This document shows, in pieces, positions 1 to 9,553 of a DNA stretch of 64,000 nt. The translations under genes and the position numbers were made by a program. The stretch spans positions 62,001 through 126,000 of the forward strand of contig JADCGF010000017.1 in assembly GCA_020249145.1 (NCBI GenBank). Direction: 5' to 3'. Within the stretch, counting starts at the first letter, position 1. Each line of letters begins with the position of its first letter. A model generated the notes under the pieces. The model was not told the DNA's origin. It ran no database searches and saw only the letters and a program-made list of their open reading frames with translations. Origin of the DNA: Roseomonas sp. GTDB lineage: Bacteria; Pseudomonadota; Alphaproteobacteria; Acetobacterales; Acetobacteraceae.

Positions 1-1
1 T

Positions 2-91
2 GCGTATTTCCGGCAGGTCAGCCAGCGCTGGTCCGATAGCCTGCGCGAAGCCTATCGCGCCCTGCCCTCCCCCGGGTGGATCGCGGATTGA
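2..91 (+). CDS. C-terminal end of an unidentified protein (5' truncated by the window edge)
   Basis: The frame beginning at base 2 is open to a TGA at 89-91 and encodes about 29 residues ending in PSPGWIAD. Nearly every codon ends in G or C, as in the certain genes of this window, so it is probably the tail of a real gene entering from the left. It converges on the VUT-family gene, with about 50 bases between the stops. Too little is visible to name a family. Confidence 0.5.
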   Translation, partial: AYFRQVSQRWSDSLREAYRALPSPGWIAD

Positions 92-144
92 CCCAAGACC
101 CGTGCGGCGCGGTGGTGCGCGAATTTAACGTAAGGCCGGATTGA

Positions 145-702
145 TCAGGCGGGGAGAATGCCGCGCCGCGCATCATGCCGGCGCAGCCAGTGAATGAAGG
201 GCAAGGCCAGTAATACCATCCAGGCCTTGCCGATGATCTGCCCGGCCAGAAATTCCAGGCTGCCAAAGGCGAGAAACAGGAAGACCACGCTATCCACCAC
301 AAGGCCGACCGCGCCACTCGCGGCCACTGCCAGCACCAGGCCGCGCTTTTGCAAGGGCGTATAGACGGCAAGATCGGCGGTTTCACTCAACAGAAAAGCC
401 ACGGCTGAGGCCAACACCAAAGCGGGCGGCGCCAATAGCGCGGAAAGCACTACGCCCAGCGCAATGGCGGCGAAGGCCCAATTCAGGCCAAGCCGGCGCT
501 GCACCAAATCCCTGAGCACCAGCGCCAAGCCGATCATCAGCACGCCAGATGGCGCCATGATGCCGGGCGCCACCGGGATCAGGCAGGGGCCATTGGGCAC
601 GCAGAAGCTGCCCAGATTCCCGATCATCCAATTCGCCGCTGGAATGCACAGCGCGAAGGCGATCAGGAAGGCGAAGCCTTGGATGCGAGGGGAGATGTTC
701 AT
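145..702 (-). CDS. VUT-family membrane protein, probable queuosine-precursor (preQ0/preQ1) transporter
   Basis: A 185-residue, very hydrophobic protein with about six predicted membrane segments (roughly residues 10-28, 48-66, 75-95, 96-110, 123-147 and 150-172). Composition and the internal [18 protein letters not shown] stretch fit the VUT/YhhQ family, whose E. coli member imports 7-deazaguanine precursors. The start overlaps the queC stop by four bases (ATGA), so it is the last gene of the queA-tgt-queF-queG-queC operon. That context supports import of preQ0 or preQ1 rather than a vitamin. The substrate is inferred, and the protein is somewhat shorter than E. coli YhhQ. Confidence 0.8.
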   Translation of the reverse strand: MNISPRIQGFAFLIAFALCIPAANWMIGNLGSFCVPNGPCLIPVAPGIMAPSGVLMIGLALVLRDLVQRRLGLNWAFAAIALGVVLSALLAPPALVLASAVAFLLSETADLAVYTPLQKRGLVLAVAASGAVGLVVDSVVFLFLAFGSLEFLAGQIIGKAWMVLLALPFIHWLRRHDARRGILPA

Positions 703-1406
703 CGGGTTTCTGGCGCTGCATAGGCCGCCCAGCCCTTGGCGCGCAAGTCACAAGCCGGGCAGGTGCCACAGCCATAGCCCCAAGGGTGGCGCTCGCTGCG
801 ATCCCCCAAATAACAGCTATGGGTGTGTTCCAGCAGCGCTTCCACCAAAGCCGCGCCGCCCAGGCTTTCCGCCAAGCGCCATGTCGCGGCCTTGTCCAGC
901 CACATGAGCGGCGTTTCCAACACAAAGCGCCGATCCATGCCAAGGTTCAGCGCCACTTGCAGCGCCTTGATCGTGTCATCTCGGCAATCGGGATAGCCGG
1001 AGTAATCCGTCTCACACATGCCGCCCACGATATGCTTGATGCCGCGGCGATAGGCGATGGCGGCGGCGAAGCTCAGGAAAATGATGTTGCGTCCTGGTAC
1101 GAAAGTATTGGGCAGGCCATCAGCGTTGAACGCGATGGTGGCGTCCGATGTCAGTGCGGTATCTGATACTTGGCCCAAGGCATCCAGGCGGATCAGATGG
1201 TCTGTGCCAAGTTTTGCGCCCCATTCAGGGCGGGCCGCAAGCAAGGCAGTGCGAAAGGCGTCGCGGACTTCAAGTTCGATCTTGTGGCGCTGGCCGTAAT
1301 CAAAACCAATGGTTTCCACCTGCGCAAAACGATCCAAGGCCCAGGCTAGGCAAGTCGCGGAATCCTGCCCTCCGCTGAAAAGGACGAGCGCTTTTTCTTG
1401 CATCAT
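699..1406 (-). CDS. queC: QueC, 7-cyano-7-deazaguanine (preQ0) synthase
   Basis: A 235-residue cytosolic enzyme that converts 7-carboxy-7-deazaguanine to preQ0 using ATP and ammonia. The PP-loop SGGQDS lies at residues 11-16. The zinc-binding cysteines are visible near the C-terminus as Cys198, Cys213, Cys216 and Cys219 (GCGTCPAC). Full length for the family. Its start overlaps the queG stop by four bases and its stop overlaps the VUT gene start, so translation is probably coupled. The upstream enzymes QueD and QueE are not in this window, so substrate supply is encoded elsewhere. Confidence 0.96.
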   Translation of the reverse strand: MMQEKALVLFSGGQDSATCLAWALDRFAQVETIGFDYGQRHKIELEVRDAFRTALLAARPEWGAKLGTDHLIRLDALGQVSDTALTSDATIAFNADGLPNTFVPGRNIIFLSFAAAIAYRRGIKHIVGGMCETDYSGYPDCRDDTIKALQVALNLGMDRRFVLETPLMWLDKAATWRLAESLGGAALVEALLEHTHSCYLGDRSERHPWGYGCGTCPACDLRAKGWAAYAAPETR

Positions 1407-2440
1407 GCGGTTTGATCCAATTGCGCTACAGCCCAGGAAGCGGCTTCCGCGACCACGGGGTCAGCATCGGCGCAAAGGCTCTGCGCCGACTCCCTTAGGC
1501 TAGGTGTCGCGGAATTGCCAATTGCAATCAGCACATTGCGGATGAAGCGATTGCGCCCGATGCGCTTGATGGGACTGCCCGAAAACAACGCGCGAAAGGC
1601 AGCATCATCCAGCGCGGCCAATGCGGCCAACTTCGGCGCGGTGAGTTCGGCGCGCGGCGCAAAGGCCGGTTCCTGATGTGTGGCCGCAAATTTGTTCCAG
1701 GGGCAGACCACCAGGCAATCATCACAGCCATAGATGCGATTGCCCATGGGCTTGCGAAATTCCTCTGGGATCGGGCCGTGATGTTCAATCGTCAGATAAG
1801 AAATGCAGCGCCGCGCATCCAGCCGATACGGCGCGGGGAAGGCCTTGGTGGGGCAGATATCCAGGCAACGCGTGCAGGTTCCGCAATGATCAATCTCTGG
1901 CGCATCGGGGCTGAGATCGAGCGTCGTGTAAATCTCACCCAAAAATAACCAGGACCCATGCGCACGAGAGACAAGATTAGTATGCTTGCCCTGCCAACCC
2001 AAACCTGCCCGCTGCGCGAGCGGCTTTTCCATCACCGGCGCGGTATCCACAAATACCTTCACGCCAGCTTCGGCAAATTCCGCCACGATCCAACGCGCCA
2101 GCGCCTTCAGGCGTTTCTTGACCACATCATGATAATCGCGGTTCCGTGCATAAACGCTGATGGTGGCGCGGTCCTGCCACGCCAGGCTTTCCAGAGGGTC
2201 AGTTTCGGGCGCGTAGGAAAGGCCAAGGGCAATCACACTCCGCGCTTCCGGCCATAATGCGCGCGGGTCGGCGCGTTGATCAGCGCGGGCTTCCATCCAG
2301 CCCATACCGCCATGCATGCCGGCGGCGAGGAATTCCTGAAGGCGTTCGCGTACTTCCGGCCCGAGGCGCGCTGGCGCAAAGCCAATGGCGTCGAAGCCGA
2401 GGCGCGTGGCCTCAGCCCTGATGGCGTCAGCCGCGCCCAC
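1403..2440 (-). CDS. queG: QueG, epoxyqueuosine reductase
   Basis: Catalyses the last step of queuosine synthesis, reducing epoxyqueuosine in tRNA to queuosine with cobalamin and two [4Fe-4S] clusters. I chose the GTG at 2438-2440, giving 345 residues starting [12 protein letters not shown] purine-rich AGGAAG lies about 12 bases upstream, and the longer ATG frame from 2545 adds 35 low-complexity residues and would overlap queF by far more. Ferredoxin-type clusters are at Cys186/189/192/196 ([11 protein letters not shown]) and Cys239/242/246 (CDDCLVVC), with Cys212 between them. It overlaps the queF tail by 14 bases and the queC start by four. Confidence 0.93.
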   Translation of the reverse strand: MGAADAIRAEATRLGFDAIGFAPARLGPEVRERLQEFLAAGMHGGMGWMEARADQRADPRALWPEARSVIALGLSYAPETDPLESLAWQDRATISVYARNRDYHDVVKKRLKALARWIVAEFAEAGVKVFVDTAPVMEKPLAQRAGLGWQGKHTNLVSRAHGSWLFLGEIYTTLDLSPDAPEIDHCGTCTRCLDICPTKAFPAPYRLDARRCISYLTIEHHGPIPEEFRKPMGNRIYGCDDCLVVCPWNKFAATHQEPAFAPRAELTAPKLAALAALDDAAFRALFSGSPIKRIGRNRFIRNVLIAIGNSATPSLRESAQSLCADADPVVAEAASWAVAQLDQTA

Positions 2441-2885
2441 GATAGGGCTGCACTTCCTGCGCCGGAATCCACACCGCTTCGGGCGGTGCGCCGCTTTGCC
2501 AGAAGACATCAATGGGAATGCCGCCGCGCGGATACCAATAGCCACCGATGCGCAACCAATGCGGCGACAGCAAGCCCATCAAGCGCTGAGCGATATCCAA
2601 GGTACAGGCTTCATGGAAGGCGCCGTGATTGCGGAAGGACGCCAGGTAAAGCTTGAGCGATTTGCTCTCCACAATCCAGGCATCCGGTACGTAATCAATC
2701 ACCAGATGTGCGAAATCCGGCTGGCCTGTGAGTGGGCAGAGTGAGGTAAATTCAGGCGCGGTGAAACGGATGCAATAACGCAGACCGGGATGCGGATTGC
2801 CCACGCGTTCCAGTACTGCCTGTTCCGGGTTTTGCGGTTGGACGGCCGCATGGCCAAGCTGCGTCAGTTGCGAAAGATCACTCAT
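2427..2885 (-). CDS. queF: QueF, NADPH-dependent preQ0 reductase (short type)
   Basis: A 152-residue unimodular QueF that reduces the nitrile of preQ0 to the aminomethyl group of preQ1. The nucleophile is Cys50 in [13 protein letters not shown], which forms the thioimide, and Asp57 follows it. The NADPH-binding motif ESKSLKLYL begins at Glu73. Length and motif order fit the short Bacillus-type enzyme rather than the long E. coli type. The start overlaps the tgt stop by four bases, and the 3' end overlaps queG. Confidence 0.96.
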   Translation of the reverse strand: MSDLSQLTQLGHAAVQPQNPEQAVLERVGNPHPGLRYCIRFTAPEFTSLCPLTGQPDFAHLVIDYVPDAWIVESKSLKLYLASFRNHGAFHEACTLDIAQRLMGLLSPHWLRIGGYWYPRGGIPIDVFWQSGAPPEAVWIPAQEVQPYRGRG

Positions 2886-4006
2886 GCCGCATTCTCCTTT
2901 TCCGCCTGCCAGCCGGCTTCAATCCGCGCGGCGGTGCCGGCGAGATCACCCGCCAGAATACCGGCGCGCAGTTCCGCCATCAGATCCTGGTAGTACTGGA
3001 TATTGTGCCACGTCAGCAGCATGGGCCCCAGCATTTCATTGGCTTTGAATAGATGATGCAGATAGGCGCGCGAATGGCCTCTACAAGCGGGGCAGACGCA
3101 GTTGGGATCGAGCGGGCGGTTATCTTCGGCATGGCGGGCATTGCGGATATTGATCACACCGCCCCGCGTATAGGCGCGGCCCGTGCGGCCGGAACGCGTA
3201 GGCATCACGCAATCAAACATATCAATGCCGCGGCGCACCGCACCGATCAGATCAGATGGCGTGCCAACGCCCATCAGATAACGCGGCCTCTCGGCGGGTA
3301 GCAGCGGCGTGGTGCATTCCAGCGTGGTGAACATGGCGTCTTGCCCCTCACCCACCGCAAGCCCGCCCACCGCATAGCCTTCGAAGCCAATGCCGGTGAG
3401 TGCGGCGACACTTTCCGCGCGGAGATCAGGGAAAACGCTGCCCTGCACAATGCCAAACAAGCCATGGCCAGCGCGCGGCAAAAAGGCTTCACGGCTGCGC
3501 GCCGCCCAGCGCATGGAAAGGCGCATGGAAGTCGCGGCCTGTTCATGCGTGGCGGGAAAGGGCGTGCATTCATCAAAGCACATGGTGACATCAGCGCCGA
3601 GCAGATGCTGGATTTCCACACTACGTTCCGGCGTCAGGCGATGGCGTGAACCATCCACATGGCTTTGGAAGGTGACGCCATCCGCATCCATCTTGCGCAG
3701 ACCAGAAAGCGACATCACCTGGAAGCCGCCGGAATCCGTCAGGATTGGTCCATCCCAATCCATGAAACGATGCAGGCCGCCAAGCCGCGCAATGCGTTCA
3801 GCGCCAGGACGCAGCATGAGGTGATAGGTATTGCCGAGCACCATGCGCGCACCGGTGGCGCGCACGGCACCCGCCGTCATGGCCTTCACCGTGCCGGCGG
3901 TGCCCACCGGCATGAAGACGGGCGTTGGCACTTCACCATGGGCCGTGTGCAATACACCTGCGCGCGCCGCGCCATCTTGTGCTTCATGCTGCCAGGAAAG
4001 CGTCAT
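2882..4006 (-). CDS. tgt: Tgt, queuine/preQ1 tRNA-guanine transglycosylase
   Basis: A 374-residue TIM-barrel enzyme that exchanges G34 of GUN-anticodon tRNAs for preQ1. Asp91 in LTDSGGFQ matches the general base, and Asp265 in MFDCVMPTR matches the nucleophile that binds tRNA covalently. The zinc site is Cys303, Cys305, Cys308 (NCVCPAC) and His334 (LTWHN). Length is normal for bacterial Tgt. It overlaps queA at its start (ATGA) and queF at its end, placing it second in the operon. Confidence 0.97.
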   Translation of the reverse strand: MTLSWQHEAQDGAARAGVLHTAHGEVPTPVFMPVGTAGTVKAMTAGAVRATGARMVLGNTYHLMLRPGAERIARLGGLHRFMDWDGPILTDSGGFQVMSLSGLRKMDADGVTFQSHVDGSRHRLTPERSVEIQHLLGADVTMCFDECTPFPATHEQAATSMRLSMRWAARSREAFLPRAGHGLFGIVQGSVFPDLRAESVAALTGIGFEGYAVGGLAVGEGQDAMFTTLECTTPLLPAERPRYLMGVGTPSDLIGAVRRGIDMFDCVMPTRSGRTGRAYTRGGVINIRNARHAEDNRPLDPNCVCPACRGHSRAYLHHLFKANEMLGPMLLTWHNIQYYQDLMAELRAGILAGDLAGTAARIEAGWQAEKENAA

Positions 4007-5073
4007 GGCGTATCACTCGCGCGAAACAATAGCGATGAATCGCCATAGGAATAGAAGCGATAGCTTTGCGCGATGGCGTGGTTATATGCGTTGCGCATGC
4101 GCTGATCACCGGCAAAGGCGCAGACCAGCATGAAGAGCGTGCTGCGCGGTAGATGGAAATTCGTCATCAGCGCATCGGCGCTGCGAAACGCGTGCCCCGG
4201 CAGCAGATACAAATCCGTCAGGCCGCGAAAGGGCATGATGCTGCCATCCGGTTGCGCCGCACTTTCCAAAAGGCGCAAGGCGGTGGTGCCGATGGCGATG
4301 ATGCGCCCGCCCGCCGCGCGCACGGCGTTCAATTGCACCGCGGCTTCCCGGGTGATTTCGCCCCATTCCTCATGCAGTTTATGCGCCCGCGCATCATCGC
4401 TGCGCACAGGCAGGAAGGTGCCGGCACCGACATGCAGCGTGACCGTCACACGCGCCACGCCACGCGCCTCAAGCGCTTGCAGCAGCGCTTCAGTGAAATG
4501 CAGGCTCGCGGTTGGTGCGGCGACAGCGCCGGGGCGGCGGGCGAAAATCGTTTGGTAATCGCCGGCATCCTCAGCCGTTGGCCCATCGGGGCGGGTGATG
4601 TAAGGCGGCAGAGGGATCTCCCCGGCCTTTTCCAACGCAGCTGCAAGCCGCGCCTGATCCGGGCCGAAATCAAGCCGCGCGGTGCCGCCTTCGGGATCAT
4701 CCAGCACGCGCGCGGTGCAATCCTCAGCGCCTTCAACCTGCAATTCATCCCCGGCCTTGAGCCGGCGCGCATTGCGGATCAGCGCATGCCAAATGCCAGC
4801 TTCCTCATGCCGGTTCAGCATGATCTCAACCTGCGCCTGGCCGCGCCGGGCATGGAGCCGTGCGGGGATCACGCGCGTATCATTCACCACCATGACATCG
4901 CCGGGGCCAAGCAGCGCGGGCAAATCCCGCACGCCGCGATCTTCCAAGCCGCCCGCGCCTACCACAAGCATGCGCGCAGCATCGCGCGGGCGGATGGGCG
5001 CCTGCGCGATCAGGTTTTCAGGCAGGATGAAATTATAATCATCCAGCCGCAAAGGGCCTTGTTGATCCAGCAC
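4003..5073 (-). CDS. queA: QueA, S-adenosylmethionine:tRNA ribosyltransferase-isomerase
   Basis: A 356-residue enzyme that transfers and isomerises the ribosyl group of SAM onto preQ1-tRNA to give epoxyqueuosine-tRNA. Family hallmarks are the N-terminal [13 protein letters not shown], the central [17 protein letters not shown] block (here [16 protein letters not shown]), and the C-terminal [18 protein letters not shown]. The start is a GTG; no ATG lies upstream in frame and no strong Shine-Dalgarno is visible, so the exact start is uncertain by a few codons. It is the first gene of the queuosine operon and overlaps tgt by four bases. Confidence 0.96.
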   Translation of the reverse strand: MLDQQGPLRLDDYNFILPENLIAQAPIRPRDAARMLVVGAGGLEDRGVRDLPALLGPGDVMVVNDTRVIPARLHARRGQAQVEIMLNRHEEAGIWHALIRNARRLKAGDELQVEGAEDCTARVLDDPEGGTARLDFGPDQARLAAALEKAGEIPLPPYITRPDGPTAEDAGDYQTIFARRPGAVAAPTASLHFTEALLQALEARGVARVTVTLHVGAGTFLPVRSDDARAHKLHEEWGEITREAAVQLNAVRAAGGRIIAIGTTALRLLESAAQPDGSIMPFRGLTDLYLLPGHAFRSADALMTNFHLPRSTLFMLVCAFAGDQRMRNAYNHAIAQSYRFYSYGDSSLLFRASDTP

Positions 5074-5097
5074 GGGGGCGCGGTAGCGCGAAGCCGC

Positions 5098-5122
5098 CCG
5101 GGGCGCAACCGGCCAGCCCCGG
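5098..5122. other. 7-bp inverted repeat between the Bug-type gene and queA
   Basis: CCGGGGC at 5098-5104 pairs with GCCCCGG at 5116-5122 around an 11-base loop, in the 60-base gap between the orphan binding-protein gene and queA. There is no T-run on either strand, so it is at best a weak terminator or leader hairpin. I saw no preQ1-riboswitch-like layout here. Confidence 0.25.
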
Positions 5123-5133
5123 TGGTTGGGTCG

Positions 5134-6066
5134 CTATTCCGCTGAACGCAGGCCGGTTGCTTCAATCAGGCTGCGGAATTTTTCGCTCTCAGAACGCGAA
5201 AAAGCGGCGAAATCGGCACGGTTACGAAACAGGATAGGCTGCGCCACGCGCTTCATGCCTTCAATGAAGCTTTCCGCCTTCACCGCCCTTTCGCAGGCCG
5301 CTTCCAGCCGCGCCATGACCGGTTCCGGCGTGCCGGCGGGGGCGTAAAGCCCGCTCCAGATCGTATAGACAAGGTCATGGCCTTCTTCGCGCATGGTCGG
5401 CACATCAGGGAAGTCCGGATTGCGGCGTTCGGTCAGAAAGGCGATCGGGTGCAGATCATATTGGCGGATCAGCAAGGTCTGGTCCGTGAAAAGCTGCAAT
5501 TGCCCCTGTTGGAAGGCCAGCATCACCTCGCCCGAGCCACGAAAGGGCACGTGGTTCATTTGGATATTCGCCGCACGCATCAACGCCACCATGGAAATAT
5601 GCGGAATGCTGCCCGCCCCGGTGGAGGCAAAGGGCATGCCGCCATTCTCAGCCCGTGCACGCGCAATCACATCAGCCACACGCCTGAGGCCGGAATTTTT
5701 CGGCGTCATCATGATCACCGGGCTATCGGCGACCTGACAAATGACGGCGAGGTTTTCCAGCTTATAGGACAAGTTGCTGCGGAAATGCGGCTGGATGGCG
5801 ATGGGGCCGATGGGGGAAAGCAGAATGGTCTGCCCATCGGGCCGTGCGCGCGCTACCTCTGCCGCGCCAATGGTACCGCCAGCGCCAACCACATTGCGCA
5901 CCACAACAGGCTGGCCAAGTGCTGCCGCCATGTCATTCTGCATGAGCCGCGCAACGATATCCGATGGCCCGCCGGCAGAAAAATTCACCACCATGGAAAT
6001 CTGGGCCCTTGCCGGTAGCGGCCACGCAGCCAGGATCGCGGCAAGCGCGATGATATGTCTCTTCAT
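5134..6066 (-). CDS. Bug/TctC-family tripartite tricarboxylate transporter substrate-binding protein
   Basis: A 310-residue periplasmic binding protein with a signal peptide of about 22 residues (MKRHIIALAAILAAWPLPAR, then AQ). The mature part shows family signatures VVNFSAGGPSDIVARLM, VVRNVVGAGGTIGAAEVARA and MNHVPFRGSGE, which form the ligand pocket. Bug proteins bind carboxylates or small amides; the ligand cannot be read from sequence. No TctA or TctB membrane subunits are nearby, so it is an orphan, as is common in this family. It is transcribed divergently from the ThDP-enzyme operon with a 77-base gap, suggesting but not proving a common substrate. Confidence 0.9.
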   Translation of the reverse strand: MKRHIIALAAILAAWPLPARAQISMVVNFSAGGPSDIVARLMQNDMAAALGQPVVVRNVVGAGGTIGAAEVARARPDGQTILLSPIGPIAIQPHFRSNLSYKLENLAVICQVADSPVIMMTPKNSGLRRVADVIARARAENGGMPFASTGAGSIPHISMVALMRAANIQMNHVPFRGSGEVMLAFQQGQLQLFTDQTLLIRQYDLHPIAFLTERRNPDFPDVPTMREEGHDLVYTIWSGLYAPAGTPEPVMARLEAACERAVKAESFIEGMKRVAQPILFRNRADFAAFSRSESEKFRSLIEATGLRSAE

Positions 6067-6143
6067 TCGTTTCCTCCTTCCCGCTTGTCGGCGCGGGCTG
6101 ATGCAGGCAGGTTAATCCCGGAAAGCAAGGGAAGGGAAGCGCC

Positions 6144-7820
6144 ATGCATCAGACCATGACCGGGGCGCAATGGCTTGCCAGCAGCATCGCCGCTTCGGGC
6201 CAGACACATGTTTTTTTCGTGGACGCTGTCTTGCGGCGGACCCTATTGGCGCTGGGCGATGCCGGGGTGGCACCCGTGCTGGCACATACCGAAAAAGCCG
6301 CGGTCTATATGGCGGATGGTTATGCGCGGGTTTCCGGCAGGCCGGGGATAGTCGCGGCGCAATCCGTGGGTGCGGCGAACCTGGCAGCAGGTTTGCAGGA
6401 TGCCTATTTGTCGCGCGCGCCGATCATTGCGCTGACGGGGCGCAAGGTGCCGGCACATCAGCATCGCAACGCTTATCAGGAAGTGGATCACGCGCCGCTT
6501 TTCTCACCCGTGACGAAAATGCAGACGGATGTCGCGGATGCGGCGGATTTGCCGCGCGTGCTGCGCCAGGCCTTTGCCGCATCCGTCGCGCTGCCGCCGC
6601 GCCCGGTGCATCTTGATCTGTTTGGTTTGCAGGCCGAGGTGATTGAAAACGGCAAAGTCGCCGCACCGCTTGCTGATCTTTCCGCCTTCCGTATGCCGAT
6701 GCATCGGCCCGGCCCGGATATGGCCGCGATTGAAGCGGCAGCACGCGCGCTGCTGGCCGCACCCAAGGTTGCGATCGTGGCGGGCGATGCGGCAGCACTT
6801 TCGGGCTGTGCGCCCGAATTGCTGATGGTGGCGGAAGCGCTTGCCGCGCCGATTGCAACTGCCCTTGGGGCGCGCGGGCTGATTTCAACGCGCCATCCGC
6901 TGCATATCGGCGTGGCCGGCGCTTACGCCGCGCCGCCGGCCAATCGCATTCTGCATGATGCGGATTTGATTCTATTCGTGGGCGCTGACACCGGCGATAT
7001 GCTGACGAATTACTGGCGCACCCCTGTCGCTGGTGCAACGGTAGTGCAGATTGATGCGGACCCGCATGAGTTTGACCGTTCCTACCCCGCAGCGGTCGCA
7101 GTGCAGGGTGATCCGCGCGCCGCACTTGGCGCGTTGGTGGCGGCGCTTGGCAAGCCAAAGCGCGATGGCGATTATCTGGCAGCAGCGCAGGCGCAAATGG
7201 CAGCATGGCGCGCGGAAATGGCGCCGCGCATGGCAAGCCATGCCAAGCCAATTGATCCCGCGCGGCTCGCGGCGGAAATCACTGCCGCCCTGCCCGATGA
7301 TGGCATTCTGGTGGCGGATACCGGCTATTCCGGCATTTGGACCGCAACCATGGTGGATTTGGAACCGCGGCAGAGTTATTTGCGCGCGGCAGGATCGCTC
7401 GGCTGGTCCTTCCCGGCGGCGCTGGGGGCGAAATGCGCCGCACCTGATCGGAAGGTTGTCTGCTGGTCCGGCGATGGCGCGCTTTATTATCATTTGGCGG
7501 AATTGGAAACGGCGCGGCGGCGCGGCATCGCGGTGACGCTGGTGGTGAACAATAATTCTGGCTTCGGCCAGGGCTGGCCCAATTTCAAGCGCAGCGCCGG
7601 CAATCGCCCTGGCGCAGCTGAGGAAATCCTCCGTTTCGGGCCAACGGATTTCACCGCCGTCGCGCGTTCCTTCGGGTTGAATGGCATTCGCGTGGAACGG
7701 CCAGAGGATATCGGCCCTGCCTTGCGTGAAGCCATGGCATCGCCTGAGACTGTGGTGGTGGATGTGGTGACGGATATTGAAGCACGTGCGCCCGCCCCCT
7801 GGGCGCCGGAAGGAGCATGA
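6144..7820 (+). CDS. Thiamine-diphosphate-dependent enzyme of the acetolactate synthase superfamily
   Basis: A 558-residue three-domain ThDP enzyme. The N-terminal PYR domain carries the catalytic Glu50 in HTEKAAVYMADGYAR. A central Rossmann-type domain spans about residues 190-340. The C-terminal PP domain has the Mg-ThDP motif starting at G443-D444-G445 and ending near VVNNNSG. The organisation matches acetolactate synthase, glyoxylate carboligase and 2-hydroxyacyl-CoA lyase relatives; the reaction is not identifiable. An AAGGGAAG Shine-Dalgarno precedes the ATG. It is translationally coupled to a hydroxyacyl-CoA dehydrogenase and an SDR, so the product is probably a hydroxy- or keto-compound that is then reduced or oxidised. 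Confidence 0.88.
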   Translation: MHQTMTGAQWLASSIAASGQTHVFFVDAVLRRTLLALGDAGVAPVLAHTEKAAVYMADGYARVSGRPGIVAAQSVGAANLAAGLQDAYLSRAPIIALTGRKVPAHQHRNAYQEVDHAPLFSPVTKMQTDVADAADLPRVLRQAFAASVALPPRPVHLDLFGLQAEVIENGKVAAPLADLSAFRMPMHRPGPDMAAIEAAARALLAAPKVAIVAGDAAALSGCAPELLMVAEALAAPIATALGARGLISTRHPLHIGVAGAYAAPPANRILHDADLILFVGADTGDMLTNYWRTPVAGATVVQIDADPHEFDRSYPAAVAVQGDPRAALGALVAALGKPKRDGDYLAAAQAQMAAWRAEMAPRMASHAKPIDPARLAAEITAALPDDGILVADTGYSGIWTATMVDLEPRQSYLRAAGSLGWSFPAALGAKCAAPDRKVVCWSGDGALYYHLAELETARRRGIAVTLVVNNNSGFGQGWPNFKRSAGNRPGAAEEILRFGPTDFTAVARSFGLNGIRVERPEDIGPALREAMASPETVVVDVVTDIEARAPAPWAPEGA

Positions 7821-8785
7821 GGATGACCAGAGTTGCGGTTCTAGGTGCCGGCACCATGGGCCATGCATTGGCGCTGGTTTTTGCCCTTGGCGGGCACCAG
7901 GTTCGCCTGACTGACAATAACCCCGAAACCCTGCGGCGCGCACAAGGTCTCATGGAAAAAGCCTTGGCCACCTTGGCCGAGGCGGGTGAGGCGCCAGAGG
8001 GTTGGACTTCCGCCCATTTGGCGCAAGCCATCACGCGCCATGAAAGCCTGGCTGATTGCGTGGATGGGGCGGAGTTGATTGTTGAAGCGGTGGTGGAAAA
8101 CCCCGAGGTGAAAAAAACGCTTTACGCGGAATTGGACAGGCTGGCGCCACGCGAAGCGATCATCGCTTCCAATACATCCTATCTTGATATCTTTCCGCTG
8201 ATGCCCGCGGCGCGGCAGAACAAGACGCTGATCGCGCATTGGTATACGCCGCCCTATCTGGTGGATCTGGTGGATATCGTCGCCGGGCCGGAAACGGACC
8301 CGGCGGCGGTGGAAATGGTGCGGAAGCTTTGTGCCGATATGGGCAAGAAGCCGATTGTGATGCGCAAATTCATCCCCGGCTATATCGCGAATCGCATTCA
8401 ATCTGCGATTGGGCTTGAAGTGCAGAAATTGCTGGATGAAGGCGTGGCGGATGCGGCGGAGATTGACGCTTCCATCATCCATGGCATTGCGCTGCGGCTG
8501 CCGATTTTGGGAGTACTCGCCAAGGCGGATTTCACCGGCTTGCCAATGATGCAATTGGCACTGAAGAACCGCATGTATGAACCGCCACCGCTGCGCGGGC
8601 ATAGCGAATCGCTCGACAAGCTGATTACCGAAGGCAAAACCGGCGTGATGTCCGGCGCTGGATTTTATGATTGGGGCGACAAGGATCCCGCGACATTGTT
8701 CGAGGATCGGGACCGCCGCCTACTCGCGCTGCGCAGGGCGTTGCGCGAAATCGGAACCCTGGCAGGAATGGAGCGTGACCAATGA
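7817..8785 (+). CDS. 3-hydroxyacyl-CoA dehydrogenase family protein, NAD-binding
   Basis: A 322-residue two-domain dehydrogenase. The Rossmann motif VAVLGAGTMGHALA is at the N-terminus, EAVVENPEVKK and IIASNTSYLDI follow, and AHWYTPPYLVDLVDIV contains the expected catalytic His near residue 135. The C-terminal helical domain (about residue 185 on) includes FIPGYIANRIQSA. The HWYTPPYL variant is closer to single-domain relatives such as carnitine or gulonate dehydrogenases than to beta-oxidation enzymes. The start overlaps the upstream stop (ATGA); a second ATG six bases on is possible. The substrate is unknown. Confidence 0.88.
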   Translation: MRMTRVAVLGAGTMGHALALVFALGGHQVRLTDNNPETLRRAQGLMEKALATLAEAGEAPEGWTSAHLAQAITRHESLADCVDGAELIVEAVVENPEVKKTLYAELDRLAPREAIIASNTSYLDIFPLMPAARQNKTLIAHWYTPPYLVDLVDIVAGPETDPAAVEMVRKLCADMGKKPIVMRKFIPGYIANRIQSAIGLEVQKLLDEGVADAAEIDASIIHGIALRLPILGVLAKADFTGLPMMQLALKNRMYEPPPLRGHSESLDKLITEGKTGVMSGAGFYDWGDKDPATLFEDRDRRLLALRRALREIGTLAGMERDQ

Positions 8786-9546
8786 CCGCAAGCTATGATC
8801 TGAAGGGCAAGACCGCGCTGGTGACGGGGGGTGCTTCCGGCATTGGCCTTGCCACTGTTGAGATGCTCGCCGCCAATGGCTGCAAGGTGGCGATCAATCA
8901 TTTGGCGGGGGATGAGCGTGGTGCGGCTGAAGTGGCGCGGCTGCGCGCCATGGGGCGGGATGTGATTGCCGCACCGGGTAATGTTGGTGATGCGGCGGAT
9001 TGCAAACGCATGGTTGAACAGGCGGTCGCTGATCTCGGCCGTTTGGATTATTTGGTGAATAATGCCGGCACGCCTGGCACCAAAACCTCCATCGCGCCCA
9101 ATGAATTTGACCGGCTGACGGAAGAATTATGGGAAACGGTCTTGCAGGTTAATCTGCTTGGCGTGTTTCGCTGCACCAAGGCGGCAGCGCCCGCCTTGCG
9201 CGCCGCCGGTGGCGCGGTGGTGAGTGTGGCTTCCATCGCTGGGCTTAATCATGCCGGGTCTTCCATGGCCTATGGCGCAACCAAGGCGGGGGTGGTGAGC
9301 CTGACCAAGAACCTCGCGCGCGGGCTGGCGCCGGAAGTGCGGGTGAATGCGGTTGCACCAGGCGCGGTTGATTCGACTTGGATGATTGAATGGACCGAAG
9401 AACAGCGCCGCGGCAGCATTGAAAAGGCGCTGCTGAAGCGGCGGTGCACCACGGCGGATTTGGCCGAGGTAATGGTATTTCTGCTGGCCGGCGCAGCCAT
9501 GGTGACCGGGCAGACCATTGTGGTGGATGGTGGGCTCACCCTGTAA
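8782..9546 (+). CDS. Short-chain dehydrogenase/reductase (SDR)
   Basis: A 254-residue classical SDR. The cofactor motif GGASGIG is at residues 16-22, NNAG near residue 93, and the catalytic Tyr164-x-x-x-Lys168 pair in MAYGATKAG, with Ser in SVASIAG upstream. It ends TGQTIVVDGGLTL, the usual SDR C-terminus. The ATG overlaps the preceding stop by four bases, making it the third gene of the ThDP enzyme operon. It probably oxidises or reduces an intermediate of the same pathway; the substrate is not readable. Confidence 0.9.
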   Translation: MTASYDLKGKTALVTGGASGIGLATVEMLAANGCKVAINHLAGDERGAAEVARLRAMGRDVIAAPGNVGDAADCKRMVEQAVADLGRLDYLVNNAGTPGTKTSIAPNEFDRLTEELWETVLQVNLLGVFRCTKAAAPALRAAGGAVVSVASIAGLNHAGSSMAYGATKAGVVSLTKNLARGLAPEVRVNAVAPGAVDSTWMIEWTEEQRRGSIEKALLKRRCTTADLAEVMVFLLAGAAMVTGQTIVVDGGLTL

Positions 9547-9553
9547 CGGCAGC

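Noticed and set aside
5074..5133. preQ1 riboswitch before queA
   Set aside because: The gap is short and GC-rich, with only a 7-bp hairpin, and lacks the A-rich tail and pseudoknot partners expected.
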